From: Cyclaneusma minus | Taxonomy: Eukaryota; Ascomycota; Leotiomycetes; Marthamycetales; Marthamycetaceae | Reading direction: 5' to 3' | Length of the DNA stretch: 64,000 bases | Assembly (NCBI GenBank): GCA_037179335.1 | Contig: JAKZHN010000011.1 | Span: forward strand, 898,428-962,427 | Shown: piece by piece, positions 34,236 to 45,386 of the stretch | Layout: the number at the start of each line of letters is the position of its first letter | Position numbering within the stretch: the first letter of the stretch is position 1 | Program-made: the position numbers and the translations under genes | Notes under the pieces: model-generated | Databases searched by the model: none | The model's input: only the letters and a program-made list of their open reading frames with translations | What the model was told of the DNA's origin: nothing

Positions 34236-34720
34236 TTTCGAAATAATACTTCGGAAATTCGTAAGGATTTATTATTTAAAATATTAGGGAGAAATTCGGA
34301 AGCCTGATTATACTAGTTGCAGATATTTTGATGTTGAGAGGAACCAAAGTGTATATGTATTAGTGGTTGGAGATGTTGCAGATATGGCGTGCTTTGGTTG
34401 GGAGAAGACGTGAAGTGGGTTTATGCAGACTGTCAAGTTTGAGACCAATGAGGCCCGTTTTGCGTATCTTAGGTACGTCTGTTCAGCTTCCTGATCTTCT
34501 CAACTGCTTTTCAAAATCTCTTGACTGGGAGTAATGTGACGAGTCAATGTTGGCGAACGAGGACGTCGGGGAGGTTCTGAAGCAATGAATCCGAGGCCGT
34601 TCTAGCGAGTAAACTTTCAAGTCTTATATGGGCACCAGCTAGCTTTAAAAAATGCTATCAATTGGACTATAAAAAAAGAAGGCTCATTGGTTAGAATATA
34701 GCTGCACGAGGCAAAAGTTT
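34236..34720. other. Intergenic, no gene seen
   Basis: About 485 bp of AT-rich DNA upstream of the monooxygenase. No frame of note. It must hold that gene's promoter. Confidence 0.5.
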
Positions 34721-34813
34721 CTCCTCGACGGGGAGTCGAACCCCGGTCTCCCGCGGCTTGTTATCTCTTGCGATATTGACAAGCGGAAATCATGACCGTT
34801 AGACCATCGGGGA
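34721..34813 (-). tRNA. tRNA-Asp (GTC) with 21-nt intron
   Basis: Read on the minus strand, positions 34813-34777 give acceptor, D-arm and anticodon arm with loop TTGTCA and anticodon GTC (34780-34778). A 21-nt intron (34776-34756) follows position 37. The rest (34755-34721) closes the stem with GCGGG and gives the T-arm GGGGTTCGACTCCCC. The mature length is 72 nt, as expected for tRNA-Asp. Acceptor pair 4:69 is C:A rather than a Watson-Crick pair, which is unusual and may mark a weakened copy. Confidence 0.88.
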
Positions 34814-35504
34814 AACGCTGAATTGATGTTTCACAATCGATGGCTTGATTTCATGGACCCGAAATCGCAGTTGCGAATTCACTCGTCCCAATATTTCAAC
34901 CAGCACTGAGCATGCTACTTTTCCATGACTAGCTCATTCAACTTTGCAGTTTTTTCTTCTTCTCGAAGGTGCACCCAGAACTAGAATCGGAAATACATTC
35001 GTTGAGCTATCAAGCTCCTTTTCCCGCTGGATTTTTGTTACTCTTGTAGCTGCTGCGATATGGATGGACGATTTGGGGTAACCGACAGGATCGACGAGTC
35101 TCAAGAATCGCGTTGTCCAGGTTCAACAAGCTAGTTGGTCTCTCGTGAGATTTTGTCCTCGCATGCGGCTTGGTTCTGGCATGGAACTTTGAGAGCATTC
35201 AAAGCGTCAACGAGGCTTTGCCCTGGGCTGTAGCCCAGTTGCAATGCTCTGTGTGCTGCTGATATATGGCATCATAGCGACTGAATCTCGCAGTCCAATT
35301 CGCATATGCCATATAGACTCTGAGAATGCTATTGCCAAAAAGGCATAATCCTGCTATGCCGTGGCCTTTATAGCTATCAGCCCCATACCATCCCATCCAT
35401 GCAAGCCACACCCCTTCCCACACCAATCCATAACTCCATATAGCCATAACTCCGTATCATATACCCATAACTTCATTATAATCATTCCGCGTCGTCCTCG
35501 CTCA
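34814..35504. other. Intergenic with short ATA/CCATAACT repeats
   Basis: About 690 bp between the tRNA and the DUF202 gene. Around 35425-35480 the words CCATAACTCC and CATATA recur. A minus frame at 35199-35447 is Trp/Tyr-rich with no recognisable content and is not called. Confidence 0.4.
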
Positions 35505-36159
35505 TCACGCATCCAACTTAAGCGTCAACACAACCAACGTAACATAAGCCGCAAAGCTCAGCCCAGTGAGTACCACCACGGCATTCCCACTCGTCCGGAA
35601 TCTCTTCACATGCATCCCATCCTCAGCCCTTTCGCTAAAGAACTGTCGATTGCCTTCGTAGCGCCGGTAGAGCGAAACGCACATGATGCCCACGCCATAG
35701 GCGGCGAAGAGCGCGCCGATGGAGTAGAATTCCGATGTGAAGATTTTGAGCACGACGAGGGCGAAGGAGAATTGGGAGAGCGCGGTGCGGATGTAGGCGC
35801 CTTCGAAGGTGCGTTGGGATGCGCGGATTTCTACGAGTCTGTGGCGAGAAAGGGAATGTTAGTTTGAGGTGGTGGAGAAGGCGGGGGGGACGGGGAATTT
35901 GGAGAAATGAGGTTGGGAGAAATGGGAACGGGGGAGAGAGAAGGGGATTACGGACTCTTGTGCGGTGAGAACGACAGAGCGGGCTCGGTGGGTGCGGAGG
36001 TGGAGGGTGTCTTGGGGGTGTGGCTGTCGTGGGTTAGCATTGACGTTTTACAAATGATGGATCACTGTACAATGAGACAAAAAAGTATAAAACACATGAG
36101 AAATGTCATTCGCACCTCGAACATGGTGATGGTTGCTGGCGCCGTGGTTGCCGTATCAT
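35505..36159 (-). CDS. DUF202-family small membrane protein
   Basis: Three exons (36159-36116, 36023-35952, 35838-35505) with introns of 92 and 113 nt give 149 residues. The first is supported by GCTAAC plus CACGACAG before exon 2. The N-terminal half is a Pro/Ser/Thr-rich cytosolic segment (HTPKTPSTSAPTEP). The domain follows: VEIRASQRTFEGAYIRTALSQFSFALVVLKIF, with the conserved Arg-x3-RT / YIRT / LS pattern of DUF202, then three predicted membrane helices (about 60-78, 85-104, 127-147). Bacterial relatives are YidH-like inner-membrane proteins and fungal ones resemble the membrane part of Vtc1; the function here is unknown. Exon 1 is less certain than the rest; a start at 36040 is the alternative. 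Confidence 0.8.
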
Positions 36160-37248
36160 CCCATCGTGTGGGGAAGTATGTGGGGGAGGAAAGCTCCGGG
36201 ATCTGAAGCTTTGAACCGTGCGGCTGGATGAACGTCAATTGCTGGAGCCTTATGTATCAGGCAGAAGTACACGATACTTGTACAATCGAAACATTTGGGG
36301 GAGGGGAGACAAACAGAGTGAAGTCCTCCAATCCCAGATCAAAACACTCGATATTTCAAGATCTGCTCTGTTCGACCGTATCATCGCTACCTCCAGACAT
36401 CTTCTCCCTCATTCAACAATAATTCGACCGCAATGCCTCCCCGAAAATCACACATTCACATTTACACATCTTTTCAAGTCACGCAACATCCAACTCACAA
36501 AAACACGCATTCTCATTTCTCAAATTTGAAAATGCTTTTATTCGGTGGCTTCATGCTTTTTGACTGCGAAATTCCGATTTCCCATGGGTATTCCTTGGCC
36601 CTTGCTCCGAATTCAAAGACGATCCCGAGGCCGTTGTTTCTTCTGAGTCCTGACCTCTTTTGTCTAGAGAAAAAAAATCATGAACGCGATACGCTCTAGC
36701 CCATCGAAGCGCCATATCTGCGAGCCAAAGCTGGCGAAAGCGGAAAGGTGGAAGTTGTCCCATTCTTGAAGTCTAGTGGAAACTAATGGGTCGTCTTCAA
36801 TTTCTCGTATGGGATCGTTCTGCCATGTTCTGCTGCATCCCTGATTGAGGCGTCCTTGAGTGAGGCGTGATCAAGCAGCAGTTTTTGGAATATTGGATGA
36901 TAGAGAAGAAGGTGCTGAAAGTCTTCGGTTTCTGAAAGCATGTCGGATGCTCTCCTAGTCTGAGACGTTTGAACAAGGGGTCGCTCTTTGACCTGCTGCA
37001 TTGGCCGTTGGCTTGCACTGAGAGAAGATTTTCGGCAGCCGTGCGCTGTCGCCTGTGGAGAGCAACATGTCCAGCTTCTAGTCGATGCTGATAGCTTCTC
37101 TTCCATTCCAAACGCTTTCTCTCTTTGTTGACGCATGCGATGTGTCGTGTGCGCTGCACATCTTCTCGCATGATTGCATTCCTCTTCTCAGCATTCTCAG
37201 TTGCGAAGTCGTATTAGCCCCTTTCTGTAGTGCAACCGCTGATTCTGT
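36160..37248. other. Intergenic, one unresolved minus frame
   Basis: About 1.1 kb. Minus frames at 37171-36797 and 37136-36783 overlap; the second ends with FQHLLLYHPIFQKLLLDHASL, which looks protein-like, but I recognise no domain and see no convincing start or splice signals. It could be part of the transcription-factor 3' UTR or a small unknown gene. Confidence 0.35.
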
Positions 37249-38506
37249 TCAACGAGTCGGATAGTAGTCCATTCCGGGGCCTGGTTGAAAATGACCATGT
37301 CCAGGAGCAGAGTTGCCTTCCTCGGGATAGTTTGGACTAGGCCCACCTCCCCCATACCATCCTGGTTGTGCCTCTCCGGGAGCAGACACTGGTGGCCTCT
37401 GAAACTGTGGGTATTGTGGCTGCCAGGCTTGATTCTGGGCGAAAGGCGGTGGCAGAGACGGTCCAGGGGCTTGAGAAGATTCTAGATGGGGATTGACGGC
37501 GCTTTCACTGGCAGGGATTGGACTGTTGGTGCCCGAAAGACTTAGTGCGTACATGTCTGGTTGGTGAGAACCAGTTCTCTGAGCAAAGCCTGCTCTCGGG
37601 GGCATCTGCGGCGATGGTTGGTGGAATGAGGGGTACTGGCGCTGGATGCCTTGGACCTGACCGTAGGACATTGAACGCTGAGAAGGTACAGCCCATCCCA
37701 TCTCTTCGCGAGGATTCGGATCCTGAGATGGGAGAGGAGGCCAGGCTGGTGCTTGGTGAGGATTGATGTTGTGCGAGTAAGGTGAGTAGGCTGGCGTTAC
37801 CGGCGACTCTTGTGCACTTGGGCGCCAGTGGGAAGATGATGCTTCACTTGCCCTGGAGACTGGCGACGGCTCTGAAGGTGCCCAGGAGACTGGTGGATTT
37901 TGATACTCGTAGGGGGGCGGGGCACCATAAACGGGGGCTAGTCAGAGAGTCAGCAAATTAACGGCACGAAAAGTGTTGCAGCCAAACTTCTGTTGTCTGG
38001 GGAGAAACTACCATTAGGTTGACGCCTATCCATGGATGGTCCGGCATTTTCGTTCATGCTTGGAGGATAGGCAAGGCCATTGTTCATGGGTGGCGGGTTT
38101 TGTTCTTGTCTTATGGTGGGTGAGGCCGACTGGGTACCTGGACCCGTCTCTTCCGGACGCCTTGAAGGTCTTCGCTGCTGAGGTGATGAATCTACTGGGT
38201 AGAAGTTGCACTCTTTCTTGAGTCTGATGCAATTCGAGCAGCGTCTTTGAGGATCATCGGACGCTGGGATACATCGGATCTTTCTCCTCCTGCAATGACC
38301 TGGGTGAGAATATTAGTTGTCTCCTTCACTCGTCGGCCGGCACTGGTGATCGGGTGAAATTGCATCAATACAAGTACTCAGGACTTACCACAGGCAACAG
38401 AAGTTCGGTGGTAGCCTAGCTTGTTTCTTCTCCTCTCAGCAGACATAGCGAGGGCGGCAGCATCGGTTGCTGCGTTACCTGCTTGATTGCTGTTTGGCGT
38501 GGCCAT
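37249..38506 (-). CDS. Zn(2)Cys(6) fungal transcription factor
   Basis: Three exons (38506-38389, 38299-38012, 37937-37249) with introns of 89 and 74 nt give 364 residues. The binuclear zinc cluster is split by the first intron after ACG: ACGHCRRRKIRC, then CSNC and CNF, giving C-x2-C-x6-C-x10-C-x2-C-x6-C near residues 37-65. The rest is low complexity, rich in Pro, Ser, Gln and Tyr, as in small regulators without the usual middle homology region. It is expected to be a nuclear DNA-binding regulator; targets are unknown. The start at 38506 (MATPNSNQ) has a good context; an in-frame ATG at 38689 would add 61 residues. Confidence 0.9.
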
Positions 38507-38689
38507 TGAGCGCTTGTGTTTGGTCGCCTTTGTTACTCTGGAGGCTGAAGGATTTAAAGGGTGGGGCACGTTGTTGCGGAGAGTGTGATGATGTGACGGT
38601 CGCGGCTGAGGTTGAGGCTCAGGCAAGTTAATGACATTTGCCCGACTGTCGAAAGTTGATCTCAGGGACAACGGATACTGATATGACAT

Positions 38690-41461
38690 AGTCTAGGCAC
38701 CGCATTGGCGAGTGCAGAAGCGATAAAGCGTTCAGCTGTCGACTCCAGCACCGAGGGGCTGGGTTTCTGTGGTGGAAGGTGACCCCAGAAAAGATCACAA
38801 ATGCCATCAATCGCGTTTTGGGGGCCCAATCCACCGACGACTGCTTTTCTGGAGATGGCGCTCCCTCTCGTGCTCTGCAAGCGAGTCTCCTGTCGTTCAC
38901 AGAGAATACATTTGCAAAGTCACTTCCTTTAAGTGTAGCTGGGTAGCTTTCTGCTGTCGATGGGCGCAACTTGGTGGCTCTGGGATAGGCAGCAAGCAGC
39001 GTCGATCTCGCAAGAAAACCCGGCAGACAGGGTCGTCCGTGATTCCACGCCACAATGGAAGCAGCTTGATCTAGGTTGTTCGTCGGGTCCAGGGTAAATT
39101 CTTCAGTCTCAAAGGAGAGCAAAAGCAAAAGCCGATACTCGCACAGGTCGGGCTGGTGGTCATGGAGATGAACGAGAGTAGTGGTGGTGGCAATAGAGCG
39201 TAGGCCCATGTTATTAACAGGCACAATAAGGTGTCTACCAGATACACAGTTGGAATACTAAGAGCGCTGACCAACAGGCGAGGAGTTCATCATTAACATG
39301 GGTGATATAGGCTGTCTGGCCGCCAGGAGATGGGGTGCTCGAGCAAGTAACAGGTACACAGGACCCAGCAGTATGGGCCATACAGATAGCTGGTACATTA
39401 TTACATAGCAAGTAACAGAAATGGGTCAGCAGCGCGAGAGGGTCAGGACAGAGGGGGCGACTTGAGCAGCTGGCAGCAGGCCAACAGTGGGATTCACCCA
39501 AAGGCACCCCTGACAGGGCCGACAGGCAAAGACAGCTTCCCAGCTTTCCCAGACTTCCCAGCTGTCCGACTCATCAGGCCCCTTGTAGCCGGGTACAGCT
39601 ACTCTGTGTAAGCTTGCGTCCAGCCTCCAGCCCTGTTTCCCGGGGAGCAGGCTTAGCCTCGACGCCGCTGGTAGGCCCAAACGTTCTATCGCGTGGGATC
39701 GCCATGCGCATGCGTCCACGAACATCCTCCTGCATCGCCTCTCGCACCCAGTGCTCCGGGCCCACGACCACCTTCGCCTGCGGGTGTTGCTGCAACACTG
39801 CTGTCCACGCTCTCACAGACCACCGTCCGTGGATGTCGACTGCTCGCCGAGTCTCGAGTACTGCGCCATACTCGAATGGCTCCTCTTCGTTGCACCCGCG
39901 CTTCCCTCGGCCAGTGTCAGCAGCGAACACGCATCTCCAGATTCCGTGACGGGCCTCTCGCTCTGCATGCTCGGTGCTGATAGCCTCCTGGCAGCTGTCA
40001 GACCCCAAGAGCAGCGAGCTAGCCGGGCTCCAGGGCGCCGAAAGCTAGGCCGACGCTCGACAGTCGACGCCCACTCCATACGCCACAGGTTTGCGAAGAG
40101 AACGTCGCTGCGTCACTTCGAGAGGGGGCTGCAAGGACTGTATGCCCCGAGAAGTCGTGGGTATGCTAAATGGATGCAATCGGACGAATCCACTCGCGAC
40201 CCTGACCCCGAGCCATCCCTCCGCGAGTGGCGCACGGGGCCAATCAATCTCCAGCAACGATGGAGCATCCCTGGAGGCAATCATCTTGGCGTTGCTTCTG
40301 CTCAAGGCCGCGGAACGAGGCACGAAGCCGGCCGAGAACGAGGGCGAGGGGAGGAAACTGCTCTGCTGGAGCTGAAGCTGAAGCACGAGCAGTTGAGAGA
40401 TGTCGTGAAGAGTCAATTGACCACGAGTCCGTGACACTCAACCAGCGACAACTTGATCACGCCCGGCTCCTGGCTCGTCTTTGCAGAATGCAAGAGGCCC
40501 AATCGCTCCAGCTGCTGCAGCCAGCCAGCTGCAAATAGCTGTGCGGCTCCCAGACGACAATGCAGTGGCAGCACTTGAGATCTGATGGCGCATTGCCGTC
40601 GTTCGCTTCCGGCGCTGGTGTTTTGGATTCGCCAGGCCTGCATTCAGCTTGCCGATCATTTAATCTAGCCACGAGCGCTGGTCGCCTTCTTCAGCTGCTC
40701 GCGATGAACGCTGGATGCAGCATCTGCTGTGTCAGGTGACGGCATTCTTCACCACGACTTCGAACAATGCCATTCTGACATTCATGCATGATGCCACCCA
40801 CCAATGCGGTCGAACGTTGGACGTCCGGAGCTTTGGCCTTCCAGTGCACCAAAGCGACGGATGACAGCAAAGCTAAAACCGAAACTTCGGGCGCGACAGT
40901 TACATCGTGGGCGAACACGAGTGCGACGACGCGGACTACATACTGAGAACTACATGCTCAAGAAAGTTGAGGTTTTGACTACCTACGATCCACAGCGAAT
41001 GCACGATGCCATGCAGATACAGTAGATGCTGTATCTCTCCACCGCCGGCCTCTGCGGTCCGCATGATCCTCCATGCACGCAGCACACCAACCCTCGGCCG
41101 TCAACTTCCTGATGCAGGACCCGCTGGGCACGTGGTTGAGGCCGCCGCCGACCAGCCGAGCTAGAATATATCATCTCTTTCTAGGCCTGTATGACGTGCA
41201 AATATGCCGGCCTTCTTCAGCATTACGAAGTGTCTCGAATCTCCTGCCTCATCGAATCTCAATTCATCACATCCAATCGCTTCACTGCTTCAGACCCAGC
41301 AACTTGGTTCAAGTATTGCCTTTTTTGCGCCTCCAGCTACTCCGTTGAGGCCATCTAAGACACTGAGATTATTTTTGCTTTTTTGATTCATTGTGTTATT
41401 CAATCCTATGTTCCACGTCTATCTATCTAGTACTTGGTGTGGATCTAACTCGTTCAATAGG
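38690..41461. other. GC-rich gene-free island
   Basis: About 2.8 kb. From about 39450 to 41200 the DNA is GC-rich and has overlapping open frames on both strands (longest plus frame 39751-40434, 227 codons; minus frame 38628-39224). Their translations are Arg/Ser/Ala-rich without domains. This resembles the island at 8.0-9.3 kb in character. No gene is called. Confidence 0.45.
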
Positions 41462-41687
41462 TATAGTGGGAGGAAAAAAGTCTGGATACGATCTACAGTC
41501 TCCGAATGATTGTGAATATCCTAAATACTGAGGAATAGTTCCAATTACTAGGAATATTCAAAGTGCTGTAAATTATTCCAAGTAATTTGCAATATTCCAA
41601 GCAATTAAAGGTATTCCGAGTAATTGGGAATATTCGCAATTATTCGGAGACTGTAGGCCGTATTCAGACTTTTTACATGGCACTGTA
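41462..41687. mobile_element. Tc1/mariner-like MITE, 226 bp (second copy)
   Basis: TA-bounded element with inverted ends of about 60 bp: left TATAGTGGGAGGAAAAAAG then TCTGGATACG and CTACAGTCTCCGAATGATTG; right end, as reverse complement, TACAGTGCCATGTAAAAAG then TCTGAATACG and CTACAGTCTCCGAATAATTG. The interior repeats GGAATATTC-type words about every 18-20 bp. It has the same length as the element at 17515 and shares its first 24 or so terminal bases. It is non-coding. Confidence 0.82.
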
Positions 41688-44600
41688 TGCTACAAGAACT
41701 TGGTTTCAGCTTTATGAAAACAATTCAGTTGTGATATCATATATTGATTTGCACTGAAATCCAGACTAATTGTCTAACAACAAACAAATTCGCAGTCACC
41801 ACGTTCTCGTCACGGCCTCAATCTCGACCTGGCCTCGCCCACGACGACCGGCTTCACCACGCCACATGGCTTACACGACTTCTTCCACAAATTGTACCCC
41901 GCTCGGCAACCGGGTCATAGGAAGGCCTATCACTTACGGGGGGCCGAGCCCAATACGGAGGTAATTTATTGGGAATCACAGCATCGAGCAGGACGACTGA
42001 AGCAGCAAGACCTGAAACAGCAAGCCTAAGCGCAACGTCACAGCCCAACAGAGAGTATCGCGAATGCAGTCTGGCCCCTAGTTCCTTGCGACAGGTGATG
42101 ACAGGATCGGCAAAGCACAAGACCAATTCAGCCTATTTGGCGGATCAGGCGGATCAGTAATCGCAACTGTCGTGCAACTAACTGGCTTACGCAGACGCTT
42201 CCCAGTGCTGGGGAACGCCTACGAACGTGGACCTGTGCCGCAAAAAGCAACATCGTAGTTTTCTATGTTCCGACGGCCAATGCATCCCGCGCTTCGCCTT
42301 CCTATCGGAACTAACATAATTCCAGACCTCGAGAGGATGACTGGGGTTGCAGTGTTACGGGCGAGGAGATGGTGTGTGCTTTTTATGAACGAGCGAAAGC
42401 CATTTGGACAGATCCATATCCATGAGCTTGTTGCGAACCATGATGATCTATCGAACTACTCCGTCTCGGATCCGAGCACTCTGTTCACTGTATGGGATCC
42501 CTGGCGAGGTGGTGATTAGTCTAGACTGACTGACAGCTTCATCAAGGACTCTGGGTACATGTAAGTTTAGGGATGAGTCTTTAGGCTGCGATCTGAACAC
42601 CCGTCCCAACCACGCTGCAGACATGCTGTTGGCCCAAGTAACTGTCATGTTAGTGTTTAGGCGCCAATTTGACGTAATCTTGATTTCAAGATCGAATGAA
42701 CTTTATTTGACGGCGTCTAGATATCATCGACTCGTCTACAGGATATCCCTGTTATGGGACAATTGCCATGGATATGGCACTCGGGACTAATTGACACGAA
42801 CTCCTACACAGGCAGGAAGTACAGAGATTGCCATGGTGGATGACCAGTAATATCTGAATCCAGCTCTCCCTCTGCCACATGGAACATGGCGCTATAAAAA
42901 GCCTCATTATCATGCACCGACCCCCACGTTTCGACTTTCGAGGTTTCAGCCATGGGTCTTGGAGTATCAGAGATCTTCGAAACTCACAATCTCCAGATCT
43001 GGTTCACTTTGCGTGCCCGTTTATCCATTGGCCGTTTCTCGTCATCTGGAGGCGTTCGATATATCGGCCACCATCGTTCATCTCAAGTTCACCAAGCTGT
43101 TTATCGTCAATTTCCACCGAGGCTCTACTAGATTTTGCATTTCTTCAAGCTCATCCATGCGATGGAAGATGGGCACTACCCTCCTGAGCACGGGACGGAA
43201 GGATTCGTGGACGAAAGAGCTGCGCAAGTCATTGATGATCCAGTCTATCAGCCATCTGTAAGGTACAGAAGCAAGACAACATCCTTCATCCATGACCCAC
43301 AGTCCACTGCTCAGATACTCTTGCATTCCCGGGGCAGCGTCCAAACCTCGCTGTTGTGTTTTGGCTAAATCCAAAGCTCTAGCCTCGAGTGAGTTGCGAG
43401 CTTCGGCCAGGGGCTATGTACACCATTCCCCGACCCTCCAATGACTATACTCACGTTACTAAGAAGCAACAGAAAGCTCTCTCAACGCCCCTCCGACGCC
43501 ACAACACTTCCATGCGCCGCCGTATGCTTTGCTCGTGTGTCCAACTCGGGTGGTTGGTTCATCTTCAAATGTCTCTGTCGAGTCCGCAGCGGCGGAATTT
43601 TAGCAAGCTGACCCTGGAGTAACGCTCCCAAAACACGTGGCGCACCCTTCCACACCCATCACCACAGTCTTCACTTATCTTCATCGACGATTTATGACGA
43701 CCCAGAGGGTGGTACTCGACTATGAGCCCCTTGTTGAGACGAGGCACTTCAGGCCTTCTGGGCTGAAGCCTTATTCTACTACCAACCTAGATAGGAACGT
43801 GACGGAAGAGGCTGAAAGTGAAAGTACGATCCTGGAGAGTTGGGGCTGAAGATTCGCATCCAGCTTCGATGCTGCGAGTGTTCTTGTCTCAGATGGCTGG
43901 ATTCTTCAGTGGCTTCTGAACAAATGCTCCGGTTGTTTGGCTTTGGTAGATCTGTGTAGAGGATCGAGAGGATCTGGAATCTGCCCCAGGGAAGTTATAC
44001 TAAGATACCTTGGGTTTCCTGGTACGGTGGAAGCGTAGTGGTTTGGTTCGTGGCATGCGGGTACATGTATGCTCGGTTGCCTGGCGCCTGCTGGTGGGTT
44101 CCGATCTTTGTTTGGCTGGGCTTTGAGAGCTGCTTCTAGTCGATGAGCCTTGTAAGCTTGAAGTATCTAGGTACCTAGATAGACAAGCATTCGCTTCAGC
44201 CAGAAATACCTATGAGTCTAACGGCGAATCTGCCACTATGTGGTATCAATAATGGCCGCTCCACGGTTCTCTACTTCCAGGGAGCGTCATGTGTGAGTCT
44301 TCCGCTTTCAAATGCCCAACTCAGCCACCGAGCTACGCATTAGCTAACGCTATCTTCTCAGACTCTGGAGAGAAACAAGGTTTCTTTGACTCACAGATGA
44401 CAACCAACAAGATCGGTGGCTGCCATACTGCTTCGTAACAGTGAAGCTTCTGGAAGGATCACTTTAAGACCGAGAGTCCGCCCGATGGTAACGCTTGACA
44501 GAGAAGCTTGTTTGTTCGGCGGAGTTAGGAGATTTAGTGACGAGACTACTCACCTTGCTCTATTCTTGCTTCGTGATTTGTCGGGAGCTGGTAATATGGA

Positions 44601-45386
44601 GAGCTCGGAAGTTGGAAGTCCGCAGTGCCGAGACGGTGAAGGCCGAGGGTTTGTGTCGATGTTGGTGTTGGAGCAGGTGTTCACATGCGGTATGTTTAAA
44701 TGGACTGCGGTCTTCCATTCGTTGTTGGGGCTCGGGAATGAGTATCAGACATGTCTGGGCTGGAGGAATATGGAAAGCCTTGAGTTCTGGATTTGCAGAT
44801 GGGAGTTCTTTTGTGGCTTTTGGCTATGCTCATCTCATGAGTCTCATTCCCTAATTTGACCTCGCCGTCTTCATATCAGAGACTTACTCCTCCAGCTATT
44901 CAAGTAAAGTCTATGAGAGGCTCTCCAGACCCATAAGGTCTTTGATCTGCTGCACTTCACTTGTATTAGAATACGAGGACTTGTATCGCAAGGAGAAATG
45001 CATTGCTCCGGGTGATACAGACCACCATTTTGGTGGTTGAAGCTGTTATCGAAAACCATTTTTTAAGAGATACTCCGTACTTGCAAATGCAGTTTTATAT
45101 GTTAGAAGCAAACTCGATCGTCTCTGGGTCAAATTTGCAGAGGGCTAGAATGTTGTGCTGGCATATGCAACCAATCACACCCCACTTCAGCCCGGTGAGA
45201 TGGTACGTGATACAAGTACGTGGCGGTGTGATCTGCAAGGCGTAAGGTAGCTTCTCAGCCTCGAACTTCTGCTTACATATACCCTATTTCATAGTAGTGA
45301 TTCTGTTCAGACTCTGTTCTCATTCATCGACAGCCCGCAGAAACTCACAATTAAGACTGGACAAGAAACACCCCCGAGTTCATCCA
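41688..45386. other. Gene-free stretch, unidentified frames
   Basis: About 3.7 kb with short frames only (for example 42265-42519, 43637-43849 and 44416-44859 on plus, 43374-43078 on minus). None has a recognisable domain. The minus frame 43374-43078 looks protein-like (LIDWIINDLRSSFVHESFRPV) and could be a decayed gene; it runs into several stops upstream and downstream. Near 44160-44185 a TAGGTACCTAGATAG word resembles those at 4.8-5.0 kb. Confidence 0.4.

Noticed and set aside
38628..39224. 198-codon minus frame
   Set aside because: Overlaps the start region of the Zn(2)Cys(6) gene and has no recognisable content; probably promoter or leader.
39751..40434. 227-codon plus frame with antisense frames
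   Set aside because: Same reasons as the 8 kb island; no domain or splice structure.
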